The notes beneath the pieces are model-generated. The model made no database searches. It was not told the DNA's origin and saw only the letters and a program-made list of their open reading frames with translations. The translations under genes were made by a program, and so were the position numbers. Shown here one piece after another: positions 34,711 to 45,560 of a stretch of DNA of 64,000 nt. Every line of letters starts with the position of its first letter. The stretch's first letter is position 1. This stretch comes from Gliomastix tumulicola (taxonomy: Eukaryota > Ascomycota > Sordariomycetes > Hypocreales > Bionectriaceae): NCBI GenBank assembly GCA_001599755.1, contig BCHX01000008.1, forward strand, positions 2,542,001 through 2,606,000, read 5' to 3'.

Positions 34711-35118
34711 TCAATGCCGCACCTTGGTGCCGGAGTACTTTCGCATGGCGACTACTCTTAGGCAAAGAGCTTTCGATACCGGTATGCGAGCTAGACTCTC
34801 TCTTTCATAAGCCCAGAGCTGGTGGCGCCCTTTCGGAAGAGGACGCCCGAGGTAGCGTCCAGGCTCAGCACCTCGTGCTCTTCCTTTCCAGCGTCTTTCT
34901 ATTCCGATCCCCACCTTGGTCGGGCAGTTCTCTCTAGCTGCAGCCCATGGCTCCCCGGACAGCGAATGGACGTCATGCCCTAGCTCATTGCTCGCTCTAT
35001 CAAGAAAGCAAGACATCTTCAATCGCGCTTCGCTTGTGCTGTGTGCCTTGTGGATCATGTCAGCGACTGTGCTCTTGCCGCACTCCGAAAGTCCTGCCAA
35101 TGCGAAGATCTTGATCAT
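34711..35118 (-). CDS. P-loop NTPase/kinase-like ORF, probably truncated (135 aa)
   Basis: From Met at 35118 the ORF opens with MIKIFALAGLSECGKSTVAD, a strand followed by a clear Walker A (GLSECGKST), like small nucleotide or nucleoside kinases. A helix and 'LKMSCFLDRASNELGHDV' follow. After about residue 65 the sequence becomes basic and unlike a kinase fold. No Walker B or lid is visible, and the ORF ends 100 residues short of a normal small kinase. The frame stays open upstream to 35211. It could be a decayed gene, a gene with an unrecognised intron after the residue-60 region, or a chance ORF with one real motif. It lies only 125 bp downstream of the STAND receptor gene on the same strand. 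Substrate unknown. Confidence 0.4.
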   Translation of the reverse strand: MIKIFALAGLSECGKSTVADMIHKAHSTSEARLKMSCFLDRASNELGHDVHSLSGEPWAAARENCPTKVGIGIERRWKGRARGAEPGRYLGRPLPKGRHQLWAYERESLARIPVSKALCLRVVAMRKYSGTKVRH

Positions 35119-35242
35119 CTTAAAAGAAGGTCTCTGGGCAGCATGAAATTTCAAAGGTCGGTTGAGACAGTGCGAAGCGAGAAGGCTGGTCGCAGCTGCC
35201 CCCGAAGCCAAGCCAACATATAGGCAGAGGAGTCTTTATGTC

Positions 35243-37968
35243 TCAGAGTTCTCGAGTGACCAAGCTATCGTGAGAGAATCCGGGAGAAGATGCCAACGGC
35301 GACGTGATGAGCCCGAGATCAGTCCCGCCGAGTGTCACGGCATTGCCCGTCCCTGGATCGAGGTCCTCCAGAAGGTCGTCAACCCGCCACTTGAATTCCT
35401 GGACATGTGGCAGGTTCTTCCGGTCCTCCAGGTTCGTCAAGGACCGCAACAAGACCTCCCTCGCCTCATCCAATCGCCTCCGGTTCTTCAGCATGATCGC
35501 CAACGCGAACACTGATTGTAACACGACGTAATTATCAGGACCAAAATCCTCCTCGCTTTTTTGCACGGCATCTTTCATAAGCTCGTACGCATCATCCCAT
35601 GATCCTTCAATGCTAGATAGCATTATTGCAAGGTTGGCTCGCGCTGCATGAACTAGCCTATCCGACGGCCGAAATAGTTGAAGCCTGGTATTATAAACCT
35701 CCTGTTCGAGATTGACCGCCTCGTCATACTCGGCATGCTGATGCAGCAATACGGCCAGATTGTGCATACAGACCAGAGTGTCTGCATGCTGCCAACCCAA
35801 ATACCGCACACTGCGGTCCAGCAGATCGCGTTGCATCGCAACCGCTCTCCTCCAGTCATCCGTGCTGCTAAGAGCATATGCAAGATCGCTCAGTATCCCA
35901 ACCGTACGGAAATGGTCAGGTCCCAGGGTCTCCTGCCAAAACTCCGCGACACGCTCGAGGATGGGGATCGCCGTCGGGTCCCTGAATGCCCTAGCGAGTG
36001 TCCAGCCCAGCAATCCTGCACTGGCCATGGTGTCGAGGTGGGCTTCGCCAAGGTAGTGCATGTGTATCTCTCTAGATTCTTCAAATCGCAGGACACTCTC
36101 TCCGTTAGCTCCTGTGTGCCTCAAGTAGCTCCCAGTTGAGTTCAGAAGGGTCGCTCTCGCAAGCGCAACCTCTCGCGAAGAACTCTGGAACTTGTGTTGC
36201 AGCATGAGCTCCGCATGCGGGAGCATCGTCTGTGACAGGCTTGCATATGCAGAATCCCACCGTACATGCAATCCCGGGAATTGGCGGGCCACAGATCTGA
36301 GAGCCGCGAGCGCCCATCTCTCGCATTCCGGCGGCGACTCTCTCTCGAGCCACCATCTCGTCGCCAATTGAACGAGGCGATGCGTACGGAAGACCGAGTC
36401 GGCATCGTCAGCATCAAGGAAGGAAAAGGCCTTGAGCACCGCCGCAGCTTCTTGAAAGTCGAAGTCGTCTTCCCCTTCATTCTGCAGAAGCGCAGCAGGA
36501 ATGCCGTGATGCTGGAAGAAGCTGGCCTGACACAACAGCCCCGCTGCTCTGAGGTTTGATTCTCGGATCGCTTCAAATGACAGCATCCAAGTCTTGGCGA
36601 CGGATTCCATCGAGCTACCTTGTCGTCCATGATCGGAGAACTCGAAGCTCAGGAGCTTAGCTCTTGTGGTATCGCTGTTTTGATACTGCGTCAGGTATTG
36701 TTGCACCGTCTTGCGCCTCTTCGTCATGAAGGCACTTGCCTGGGTGATCGCCAATGGGATGAACTCGAGAGCCTCAAGTAGCTCGACGAGGACCTCTTCC
36801 GATGTAACGATGGGAATGCGCGCTCTCGCCAGCTCCAGGCCCTCTGCGGTACTCATCTCATCAACATGTATCGGCCTCGCAGCATGTACTACATCGACAG
36901 CAACATCGCGATTCCTAGTAGTGAACAGGAGAGAGCCCTGTGGACTGCACGGCGTCCACTCTGATGGTGTTTGCCCAGTTCTCATCCGTTCTTTGAAGAA
37001 AACATCTCCATCATCCACATTATCGATGATCATGAGCCAAGGACCGTCATGTCGAAGTTCAAGCCAGCTCTTCAGCATCCCGATGACGTCTTTGCCCGCT
37101 CCCTCACCAGTAATCACACCGCACCCTTGGGCGATGCGGTTGAGGGACTCTTCGAACCGAGTGATCGTTGCGGTGTTAGCCCAGAACACGCTGCACCGCT
37201 CGTCCTTGCTTCGTTTTCTGTAGCAATACTCCAGGGCAATTTGAGATTTCCTATAGCTTGTCAGAACGATAGCCACAGACAAAAAGGTCCACGTACCCTA
37301 TTCCTCCTAGCCCGCATAGAGCTGCCCTAGGCTGTGCTCCCTCCTTTACCGTCAACTCTTCATCAATGCGCTGGAATATGGCATCCCGCCCGACAAATGA
37401 CGCGTTTCTTCCATGAGGAACCAGCCAGAATGTTGCCTGTCGATATGGCGGTGGTTCTTCTACCCTGGTGGTTCGAGAGATAACTTGATGAAACACAAGA
37501 GTGTTGATGTAACCGTCCATTGTCTTTGCAATCTTGTCGATCTTCGAGTCATACTTGAGACTAATGACTGCCTTTCCCCGTCTCTCCCATTTAGAGGCAT
37601 CAGCGGAGGGAATAGCCTTCCTGAGGATCCTATCCAGTTCCTGTGTCTCCAAAAGGCAGCTCCCTACAACGGCATTGAGAGCGTCCGCGGTCTGGACGGT
37701 GAGGTGATTGGCGGAAGCATCAGCCTGCATGCGCTGGAGGCCGCTGATGATGACGGGTAGAACCGTCGCGATCTGCTTGAAGGCTCGAGGGGGGTCATCA
37801 TCAAAGGCGGCCGCGCTGTAGTCGGCCAGGCGTCGGGCGACCTTGGTGCCTAGCTCCACGAGCTGGACGACAGCGGCTGCGACTATTGTCACATGATGAG
37901 TCTGCTATTCATCTAGAGTGATGACGATGGAGGGTACACGTACAACCAACTGCGGTGATGGGATCCAT
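35243..37968 (-). CDS. STAND (NLR-like) receptor: helical N-terminal domain, NB-ARC, TPR repeats, 3 exons
   Basis: Exons 37968-37944, 37882-37297 and 37250-35243 give 872 aa; introns are 61 and 46 nt, both with GTACGT donors. The 25-nt first exon restores MDPITAVGF, the usual start of fungal STAND N-terminal domains. Residues 1-170 are a helical domain like those in NACHT/NB-ARC non-self-recognition proteins. The NB-ARC core has Walker A GLGGIGKSQIA (Lys205), Walker B WLMIIDNVDD, the 'GSLLFTTRNRDVAVDV' sensor and the GLPL-like 'FIPLAITQASAFM', all intact. The C-terminal half (about 470-840) holds tetratricopeptide-type repeats ('GPDHFRTVGILSDLAYAL', 'HADTLVCMHNLAVLLHQH', 'GPDNYVVLQSVFALAIML'). 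Such proteins sense non-self or damage and trigger cell death in the heterokaryon-incompatibility/immunity class. The ligand and the outcome here are inferred. Confidence 0.88.
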
Positions 37969-38719
37969 GGCCTTGAACCGTATGTCTCATGGCGAGTGTG
38001 CCTCGCGCAGTGCTCAGGAAATGTGACGCTGCCTTATTTTGTACCGACTGTCCCCCGCCCGATATGCATGGTCAGCCAGCCACACTGCAACTCCATCACG
38101 TGGCCGCATTCTGGAGGGCGAAGTGATCGTGCCGGATAATGAGCAATCCCATTGCCGATAAATACCGTGCAGACACGCAATCCCGCTCAACCATTGACAG
38201 AATCTCAAGACGAGTCGGGTAGATGCAAAAGATAAGTAAATTGCAGGCGACAGAAGACAAGCGTGCCCAGTGCTTGGGTACGGTACGTGTTGGTAAATAC
38301 CATTAGCTTAGTCAGCTGTAATTGAGATCTGCCCCACCAAGGTTTTAGGGATCACTCCCCTGCATCTCTGCTTCCTTGACAACAGCACCTGTCAATACTA
38401 GTGCCACGTCTCGCAGCGGCATTGCCTCTGCGCTGTGGCCTTTTTCTTTCCTTTTTCTCTTTTTTTTCCCTCCCTCCTTTTCGCTATTTTGCGTTGAGGC
38501 TAGATTTCCGCTGCCTTCTACATTTGTCGGTGTTTGGGTCCGTTTCCGCCTTTGGTTCACGGTGTTTTGGGCGTTTCGTTTCACATCAGCGTGGCCGAGA
38601 ACGACCGTCAGACAAACTACTTCTCCTCATCAACGACGCAAGAAGAACATTCCAATTTGACCCAAAGAATGATCTTCTAATTTTGAAGAAGAATTGACTC
38701 GGCATTTTTTCTCTCCAAT
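37969..38719. other. intergenic between STAND gene and gag relic
   Basis: Divergent spacer. It includes a C/T-rich promoter-like stretch near 38430-38480. No LTR pair could be found by eye. No gene is seen. Confidence 0.5.
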
Positions 38720-39568
38720 ATGGCTGACAAAATGTCATCAGACGTTGGACCAGAGCGGAGGATCCGGGTCCCGACTCTTGAGGGTCTGATCAACTGGTGG
38801 ACCTGGCGCACCCTTCTCTTGTGGGCCGACGAGGGCCTCAGCCCATACATCGAAGGCAAGGTCCCTCACGACAAGTTTGATCAGGATAAAGATCAGAAGG
38901 CTGCAGCCATGGTCTACTTGTCCCTTTCTTCACACATCAAGAATGACGTCGAGACTGCTGGTTGGAACCGCAGATGCACGGCAGACCAGACGTTCACCCT
39001 TGTCGAAAACATGGTTCACACACTTCCATTCACTACACATGGCGTCCTTGCTGAGCTAGTTTCCCTCGAGCGGTCCCAGTTCCCGACCCTCAGCGCGTTT
39101 CTCAATCGCTTGGAGATACTCTGGGCCCGTGCAACCAAGAAACACCAGTTCGATGACGCACTGTGGGTGATGGTCGCCCTCGAAGGCATAAAAACGAGCA
39201 ATCCGGAGTGGTATTCCCTCTAGCGGCACGATCTACATAAGGACGGCTCCATTGAGAAGAAGAAGAAGCTTCAGCACTACCTTGAGAACTACGCAGACAT
39301 GGAGTACTTCGCAAACAAAGAGCAAGAAGAACTTGACAAGATTGCCGCACGGAACCTATCATCTTCAGCTACCCCAATGCAGAAGAGGCAACCCTCGAAG
39401 AGCAACAGGCGCTCAGGTCACCGCATCAATGAAACAAGTTCCGAGGTCCACCTTGAGTGTGGCTGCATTATCAAGCCGAGGCGGCCAATGCATGAGAAGG
39501 AGAACTGCTGGGTTCTCCACCCCGAGAAGAGACCAAGGCCGTCACGACGCAAAGGCCTGTTGAAGTGA
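38720..39568 (+). pseudogene. Ty1/copia-type gag-like ORF with one in-frame stop
   Basis: The frame is open from ATG at 38720 to TGA at 39568 except for a single TAG at 39221-39223. The N-terminal part (ending at the TAG) has gag-polypeptide features of copia-type elements: 'LEGLINWWTWRTLLLWADEG' and 'QFPTLSAFLNRLEILWARA'. The part after the TAG continues the same frame with an acidic helix (LQHYLENYADMEYF) and a degenerate zinc knuckle (CGCIIKPRRPMHEKENCW) followed by 'HPEKRP', as seen in copia gag. A C-to-T change of CAG to TAG in a CpA context would explain the stop. No protease, integrase or reverse transcriptase is recognisable downstream, and no LTR pair is seen, so this is an orphan gag, either a relic or a co-opted copy. 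Confidence 0.65.
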
Positions 39569-41727
39569 TGGATCAGTCACTCTCTCTGAACGCAGCGGTG
39601 GTCATTCCCCACTCGGGTCTTCATCATCTCACCCATACCCAGTTGAGAGGCATTGCATGGTGATCCTCAGGCGCTTTGCAGCTATATGATTCGATACATT
39701 TAAGACGAACTATTCCCGGGGACGTATGGTTTCCTACTGCCTGGTACTTTCAAAGCCATTCACACCTCTCGAGGGCTATACTAACTAATCAAAGAGACAT
39801 CATTCTCGTTGTCGAGGGTTTCCCTCATCCGACGGGTCCCGAACATCCCAAGACTCAATATCTCGTTCTCGTAAACTGGATATGAGTGGAGGTCGGGTGA
39901 CAGCAGCGAAATATTGCGGCGACCTTCGTCCGTTCACACAACAAGGTGGTCGGACTCATGCTGGGCTACGGCACCGTAGAGCGACGATTTCGACCACAAT
40001 TTTGAAGGCTTTTGACCAGGTATCATTTCAGATACGTCTTATACAAATCCCAAGAAAATTCCAAAAAAAACTAAGTCACCGCTGTTAAGCTCAGTCCTCC
40101 GTAACCGTAGACGTAGATCGCTAAGATTTTTCACCACTTAGAAACTCCTCCACTGTGCTCTAAGGGATATGCCATTGAGCTTATTAAGGCCCGTGCAGAC
40201 GCCGAATTTGGAATCAAGCCGCATAACTTCTCTAGGTGAGATGAAAAGGTTCAATTTTTCAAAAACTAGAGCAGGGTGTTGCCGAGGCCGTCTTCCCACC
40301 ACAAGTCCTTAGCCGGGCGGTAGAACATTATACCGATATGTTTTACACTTCGTGGTGAATTGAAGGTTTAATAGAATTCTTAGTGGAGTAGGTATTGCAC
40401 GGATGGGCTTTGAGAAGGTTCATTTCAAGCCCTGCCTTTCACCAAGGCAGTCCAGCTTTTGAGAGCGCAACACTTTGATCTAACGCTCAGCTCTATCATG
40501 TCTTAGACTGTGAAATTCAAACAACGCTGCGATTCGATCGGGCCCTCGTTTTGACATTAAACCAGGCCTCATGCCAGGCGCACAGGCGCACAGCCCGTGT
40601 CATGTCCTCGAGTCCTCCTGTGAGCAGGATAGGCCCCAGGAGTAAACCACGTATATTTGACAAAGCTTCTACAAGCTCCAGTGTAATCCAAAAAAAATTA
40701 AAAAAAAAAAAAAAAAATTTGCCGGAGTATTAAGATCTTCAACGACAGTTTCAAGCGCCTAAACAGTTCTCTTGGGGATGCTTTCCACGGTGCACACAGC
40801 CCAAAGACATGTGTTGCTATGGACCCAGTCGCGTCCAGCCACCACAACAACAACCCCTCTATGAGATCATCTATTGTCTTTCATCTCCTTCTTTCTTCAC
40901 GTTTCTGCATTTTGTCATGCATTACATGACCAAGCAGGTCCGAGTACGTTCCACCGAAGCACTACTATAGTAGCACATAGGCCTACTAGTTCCGACCAGC
41001 CCCTCTAACCTGTGTTAAGTGTATGAGTAGTCAGCAATGTCTCCCTCTGAGATTGGAGAAGGAGGAAGTCAATTAACTTTAGCAAGGAGAAAATTCAAAG
41101 AAAGTTCCAATCTGCCTTCTTAGCGATCACGATTGTCGACCACTTTAGAGAGATATGGTACCTTATAGTAGTAGGGGGCAGACCATTCCAGCATCTGTCT
41201 TACCCTACACCACATCCAGCGACAGGAACCACTGCGGCCACGAGATAACAGACCCTCAACAGTCAAAAGAAGCGAGCCAATCTACATTTTGTACCGGTCT
41301 GGCCACGTTACGGATAAGATCACGTCGGGAGAGATACGCATGAGGTTCATTTACAGCCAGCCAATCAGAGTCGCTACGGAATGTCGTCTCCGAGGCCGCT
41401 CCACCATTAAATCATGGATGAAGATCCCCAGCCTGGCATCTCAATCTTTCCTCTCACCTCTAGGAGCTGAACCTCCACCTCGATGAAAAGCTCTTTTCTC
41501 ACTTGTGCTTGTCTCTATGAACTTGCCTTGAGTAATGGAGAAGGCCTGAGTATCTTTGGGTCCCAAGGCCATGAGTGATGTAATGTGCAGCTCTACCCAA
41601 TTTTCACCGCTGGAGCCGGCCCCTGCGCAATTCCATTGACATCATGGATGATGAGCGGAGTTTGTTATCATCGATGATGAAAGGGGGGGAGGCGCGGTGG
41701 TGTGGGCATGGACACCGAACAGACACG
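39569..41727. other. AT-richer gene-free tract
   Basis: About 2.2 kb with stops in all frames. It may be the decayed remainder of the retroelement but no motif could be recognised. It contains a long A-tract near 40690-40717. Confidence 0.45.
40690..40717. repeat. poly-A tract
   Basis: Run of A interrupted once by TT. It could be a non-LTR element tail or a simple repeat. Confidence 0.8.
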
Positions 41728-41734
41728 TATAAAA
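41728..41734 (+). promoter_or_regulatory. TATA box
   Basis: TATAAAA lies 97 nt before the start codon at 41831, followed by C/A-rich leader sequence. Position and sequence fit a fungal TATA element. Confidence 0.55.
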
Positions 41735-41830
41735 CCACTGGCTATGCCTTCCCTCACTCACCTTGTGACTGATCATCAACCTCCAAGCATCGTAACCAGC
41801 ACCCAATATCGGAAACCATAGCCATTCATC

Positions 41831-42531
41831 ATGTCCGCAAGCAAGAACGCCGACGCCATGAACAGCGCCCAAGGCGAGTTCAGCAGCCGCGTGCCGCCCT
41901 CGGAGCCTCTCACAACCAAGGGCGTGAGTCTCAACTCTCCCATCTCTGCGCGCGGAGACGACCCTGCGATCCCCCCATCCGTTGCTCAGTGCATGTTCGA
42001 CATACCCGATGAAGAATGCTAATGAGAGAACAGCATGCTCCAGGAGTCAAGGTCGGCAATGACCGGTACCCTGAGTTCAACCTTGAGACACACCCGCCCG
42101 GCACCGCGCCGCAGGAGAACACCTTCTATTCCAATGCCGCCGAGTCCACCATCCCGAGCCAGGCAGAGAACTATAGCGTCAACCCGTCTACCGTGACGAA
42201 GGCCTCCGATACTCTAATGGGGGCCACGTCTGCCGACGTGCACCAGGGATTCGGTCATCCGGGCTCCGGTATGACCAGCCAGGAACAGCACAGCGTGCAG
42301 CGTGGCCAGAGGGCCGGCCTCGAGGGCGTAGGCACCAGCGGCACCGATCCCCAGCACGCCTATCACCACGATAGGCCGTACGAGACGGGTCAGAGAGGTA
42401 TCACTGGGGCTGGCGCAGACGACAGGAGGGCCGAGCTGAGAGAAGGAGCGACGGCGGAGGACCGCGCAGGTGAGGTTAGGCAGAGAAATACCAACGAGGA
42501 GCCAAGGCACCGCCTTGGAGCACGCTCCTGA
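41831..42531 (+). CDS. hypothetical small hydrophilic protein, 2 exons (196 aa)
   Basis: Exons 41831-41923 and 42034-42531 with a 110-nt intron (GTGAGT...ACAG) in phase 0. The protein has no hydrophobic segment and is rich in Gly, Glu, Thr, Ser, Gln, Arg and His. Its core (HAPGVKVGNDRYPEFNLE and 'HPPGTAPQENTFYSNAAEST') looks conserved, while the tail is Arg/Glu-rich. Such composition is typical of stress- or conidiation-associated disordered proteins in filamentous fungi, but I do not recognise the family and make no functional claim. A well-placed TATA box supports transcription. Confidence 0.7.
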
Positions 42532-44795
42532 GGTCGGGTGTCCCTGAGAAGTCCCTGGAAGAACATCGTACCCTGGACCTCTCTGCCAGGCCGAGCGTGT
42601 TAGGTCGATCAGAGATTGCTAAGGGAAAGATAGCATTGGGTGTAAATTAGTGATTGAATCTGAGCGAATAGATGAGACGCTTGAAAACTTGAAACAAGAT
42701 CGGAGCAACGGAGAAATATCCATGTTTGGGCAAGAAAGGGGATGTCAATCTTTCCCAAGATTTGCAAGATTTACCACACAACCCTTGGTACCGAATTAGA
42801 ACGGCAACTGCCCTGATGCATAGATACCAGACTCAGGGTCTGCATGGGCATCGGATGAGTGTGCACACCTGTCAGAAAAGGCCCGTAAAGCTCGGCGGAA
42901 GCGGTCATCGTTAACACCGATCATCTTCACCGCTAGCGGACTACTAGTCGGCATACGGCCTCGAGGGGGTCTTGTGGCGCTGTCGAAGGAAGCGTGCATT
43001 TTTTTCAGCCGGGACCTACTGCTAGATCTGGCAATTCGATGAAAAAGACGCAGGAGGGAGCTGGAAGCATCGACTGCTACCATCGGCATCGGTGTTCTGA
43101 GATGTTTGCCAGAGAGAGCTATAATTAGCAAATTCCTGTCCGACGTGGTAATCATGATTCATGAGGTCAAGATAAATTCGGCGGGAGAGGTTGCAATTCC
43201 GTGGTGTCATGATTTTGCGGTACTCCTCCGTCCTGTTGGGTAGCATTTGGGGCTGCATATTAGACCAGGGGTTGCAAAGTGCTGTGCATCTAAACCTGGA
43301 CGGCGTGGCATTTTACCACGTGTAAGTCCGGGGTGGGAGAGGGGGAGGGGTATAAGTCCTAAAAACCCGGAACCACTGCCTGCATGGTCCTTGATCAATG
43401 ATCATGGAGGCGCGTCTGCCCTATCCTGGCTCGGCGCACGAGACGCACTGTCAGAATGGGACCGGCAGGCCTGCAGGACAATCAACATGCTGCCGTCGCT
43501 TCTGCTTTGCATGTCATGTGCATCCAGGGGTTCGGTATCAAGTGGGATGCGCTGTGGCGCCGTCTGCGCTTGGAGGACAGGCTCCGTCTTGGCCACCGCA
43601 AGTCACGCAGGTGCTCGCTAATTAACGAGCCTGCCGAGATGAGACGGGTTCAGGGTGGCCGCTCCTGTCTTCAAGCGGCTGAGAAACCTACATGCATACA
43701 AGTTGTACGTCACATGAGCCCGCTTGGTGAGAATGGAGGATGAGGGCTGAGACCCCCAATGGGGGCGAGATGTAAGTGTTATCTTCCGCCCAATGACTAA
43801 CAGAAATGCAAGCGTTCAGCCGCCGTCTTATCGGGAGCGGGATGCTGGTGAAGGCAGCCATTATAATGCTCTAAGGTTGCAATGATGGATGGCATCATGA
43901 AGCCACGTTGGATGGCCACTTGAGCCAGTCGGGTAGTCCGCTCGTGTAGGACGATGTTAGTGACGACGGGCATCAACGTAGTCCTGAGATTGGGAGTTGT
44001 CGATATAACGGCTGGGTCGGCAGGCATGCGGCTGTCGCGTTTTGTTGCCATTTTGGTGACCTCAGCCCCAGCCATCGATGTCGCGATGCTGATGAAATGA
44101 CTTCGCTCGAGACGCGCGCGATCCTAGGTCCGAACAGTTGCAGATGATCATCCCTGTTCTAATTCCACCTGCGTCCTTTGCCCACCAGCAGAGCGAAAAG
44201 AGCCTTGCGCCAAGGCCGTGCGTTCCCAGGATGTCAGGGCTGAGGGTGTTCACGATGCCCGGCGCACAAAGTGAGCGGACTGGTGCGCCGAGCACCGAAA
44301 GGCATCATGATGGTCGAGGAGGTGGTGATCGGAGGAGGCGCGTGCCTCCCTCCGGAGTATAGAGATGCGACTCCGTCCCGATCGCCCCGGTGTAATAACA
44401 CTAATTTGCCAATCTGCCTCGCCCTAGATCCTACACAATCACTGGCCGACAGCCCTGTCTCGGGTCGGGGAGTGACCGGCGCCAGCTGCCTAGCATCTCC
44501 AGCAAGGCGGCCGCTTGAGCAGGAAGCTCGGTCTCGCGCTTTTTGTGACAGGTACCGCCGTTGGTTCTTGAGGGTGCCTCCTGTCAGCGCCAGTCATGGA
44601 GATACGCTGGGGCATCGGACTTACACAACGTGGTAAATGCCGGACGGAGAAATTCTCAGGGAGGGTGAGTGTGGAGAGTGCCTCAGCTGAATGTCGATGT
44701 CGTCACCAATGGCAGGCAGGGCCCTGATCTCTCATCTGTCAGTTGCATTTATCCATCTTGTGATCAATTATCAACCTCCAATGCCAGAAATAGAC

Positions 44796-44819
44796 GGCAT
44801 GGCATGGCATGGCATGGCA
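44796..44819. repeat. GGCAT pentanucleotide repeat
   Basis: Four GGCAT units and a partial fifth in tandem. Confidence 0.9.
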
Positions 44820-45435
44820 GCTGCGACCTGTATGCACGTCCCACCTGCAGATCTTGGACCAGCCGCCAGGGTTAAGTTAGCAGCGCATTGTAACGCAGCG
44901 CGCGGTGTTGGTTGTGCTTGGAAATCACTTCGTCATTAAGACACAGCGTTTGCGTCGCTGGGGCAGGACGGAGTGGCCATGTGTGCAGCGCTGCACGCGC
45001 TTGTCGACCCTCTTTCGGATCCAGTCTGCCTGGCCCCGGTCCTCTCAAGTGCTTGCCGCGGATCCTGGCTCCTGATCAATTATGACAGCCGTCGGCATCT
45101 GGAGCCATCCAGGCCCCGTCGCGCCTCTGAGGTGGTCCATACGCGTTCAGCTGAACGGGCTTTGGCGTCACGCCGACCGTCATCTCCGGCATATGTGGTG
45201 GTGCTTCACACCCTCTTCTCGGCTTCGGCGAGGAGGGTGGCCCTTGGGCAGCTGGACCTTCAGGTGACAGCGACGGTGATGGTGACGGTGGCTGAGGTCT
45301 ATTGGCTCGGGGTTGTGCCAATGGAATCAGCGAGTCCCGTCTGTCGAGAAGCGTCGAGGACGGCTGAAGTGTAATTTGTAAGTCGGGAAGGAGCCCCTGA
45401 CGCCGTTGTAGTGATTGCATCCACCACACAGACAA

Positions 45436-45465
45436 GCAAGTGCAGGCAAGTGCAGGCAAGTGCAG
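45436..45465. repeat. 10-bp tandem repeat GCAAGTGCAG
   Basis: Three exact head-to-tail copies, about 90 bp upstream of the TATA-like element. Confidence 0.9.
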
Positions 45466-45553
45466 CACCCTCAACAAGGGCAGCAGCCACTGGATGTGCT
45501 TTCCCTGAGTTCCTGTGGGGTCTCTTCAGGCTAACATAGGCCGCCGGGTCCAC

Positions 45554-45560
45554 TATAAAA
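45554..45560 (+). promoter_or_regulatory. TATA-like element
   Basis: TATAAAA followed by CA-rich, leader-like sequence. If used by the Zn2Cys6 gene, the 5' leader would be about 1.1 kb, partly intronic. Confidence 0.4.

Noticed and set aside
38281..38640. TGTTGG near 38288 as the start of a copia LTR upstream of the gag relic
   Set aside because: No matching second copy, no CAACA-type end and no primer-binding site could be found by eye.
43797..44075. 92-codon - strand ORF in the gene-free region
   Set aside because: Looks protein-like in places but has no recognisable family, no splice partners and no promoter support.
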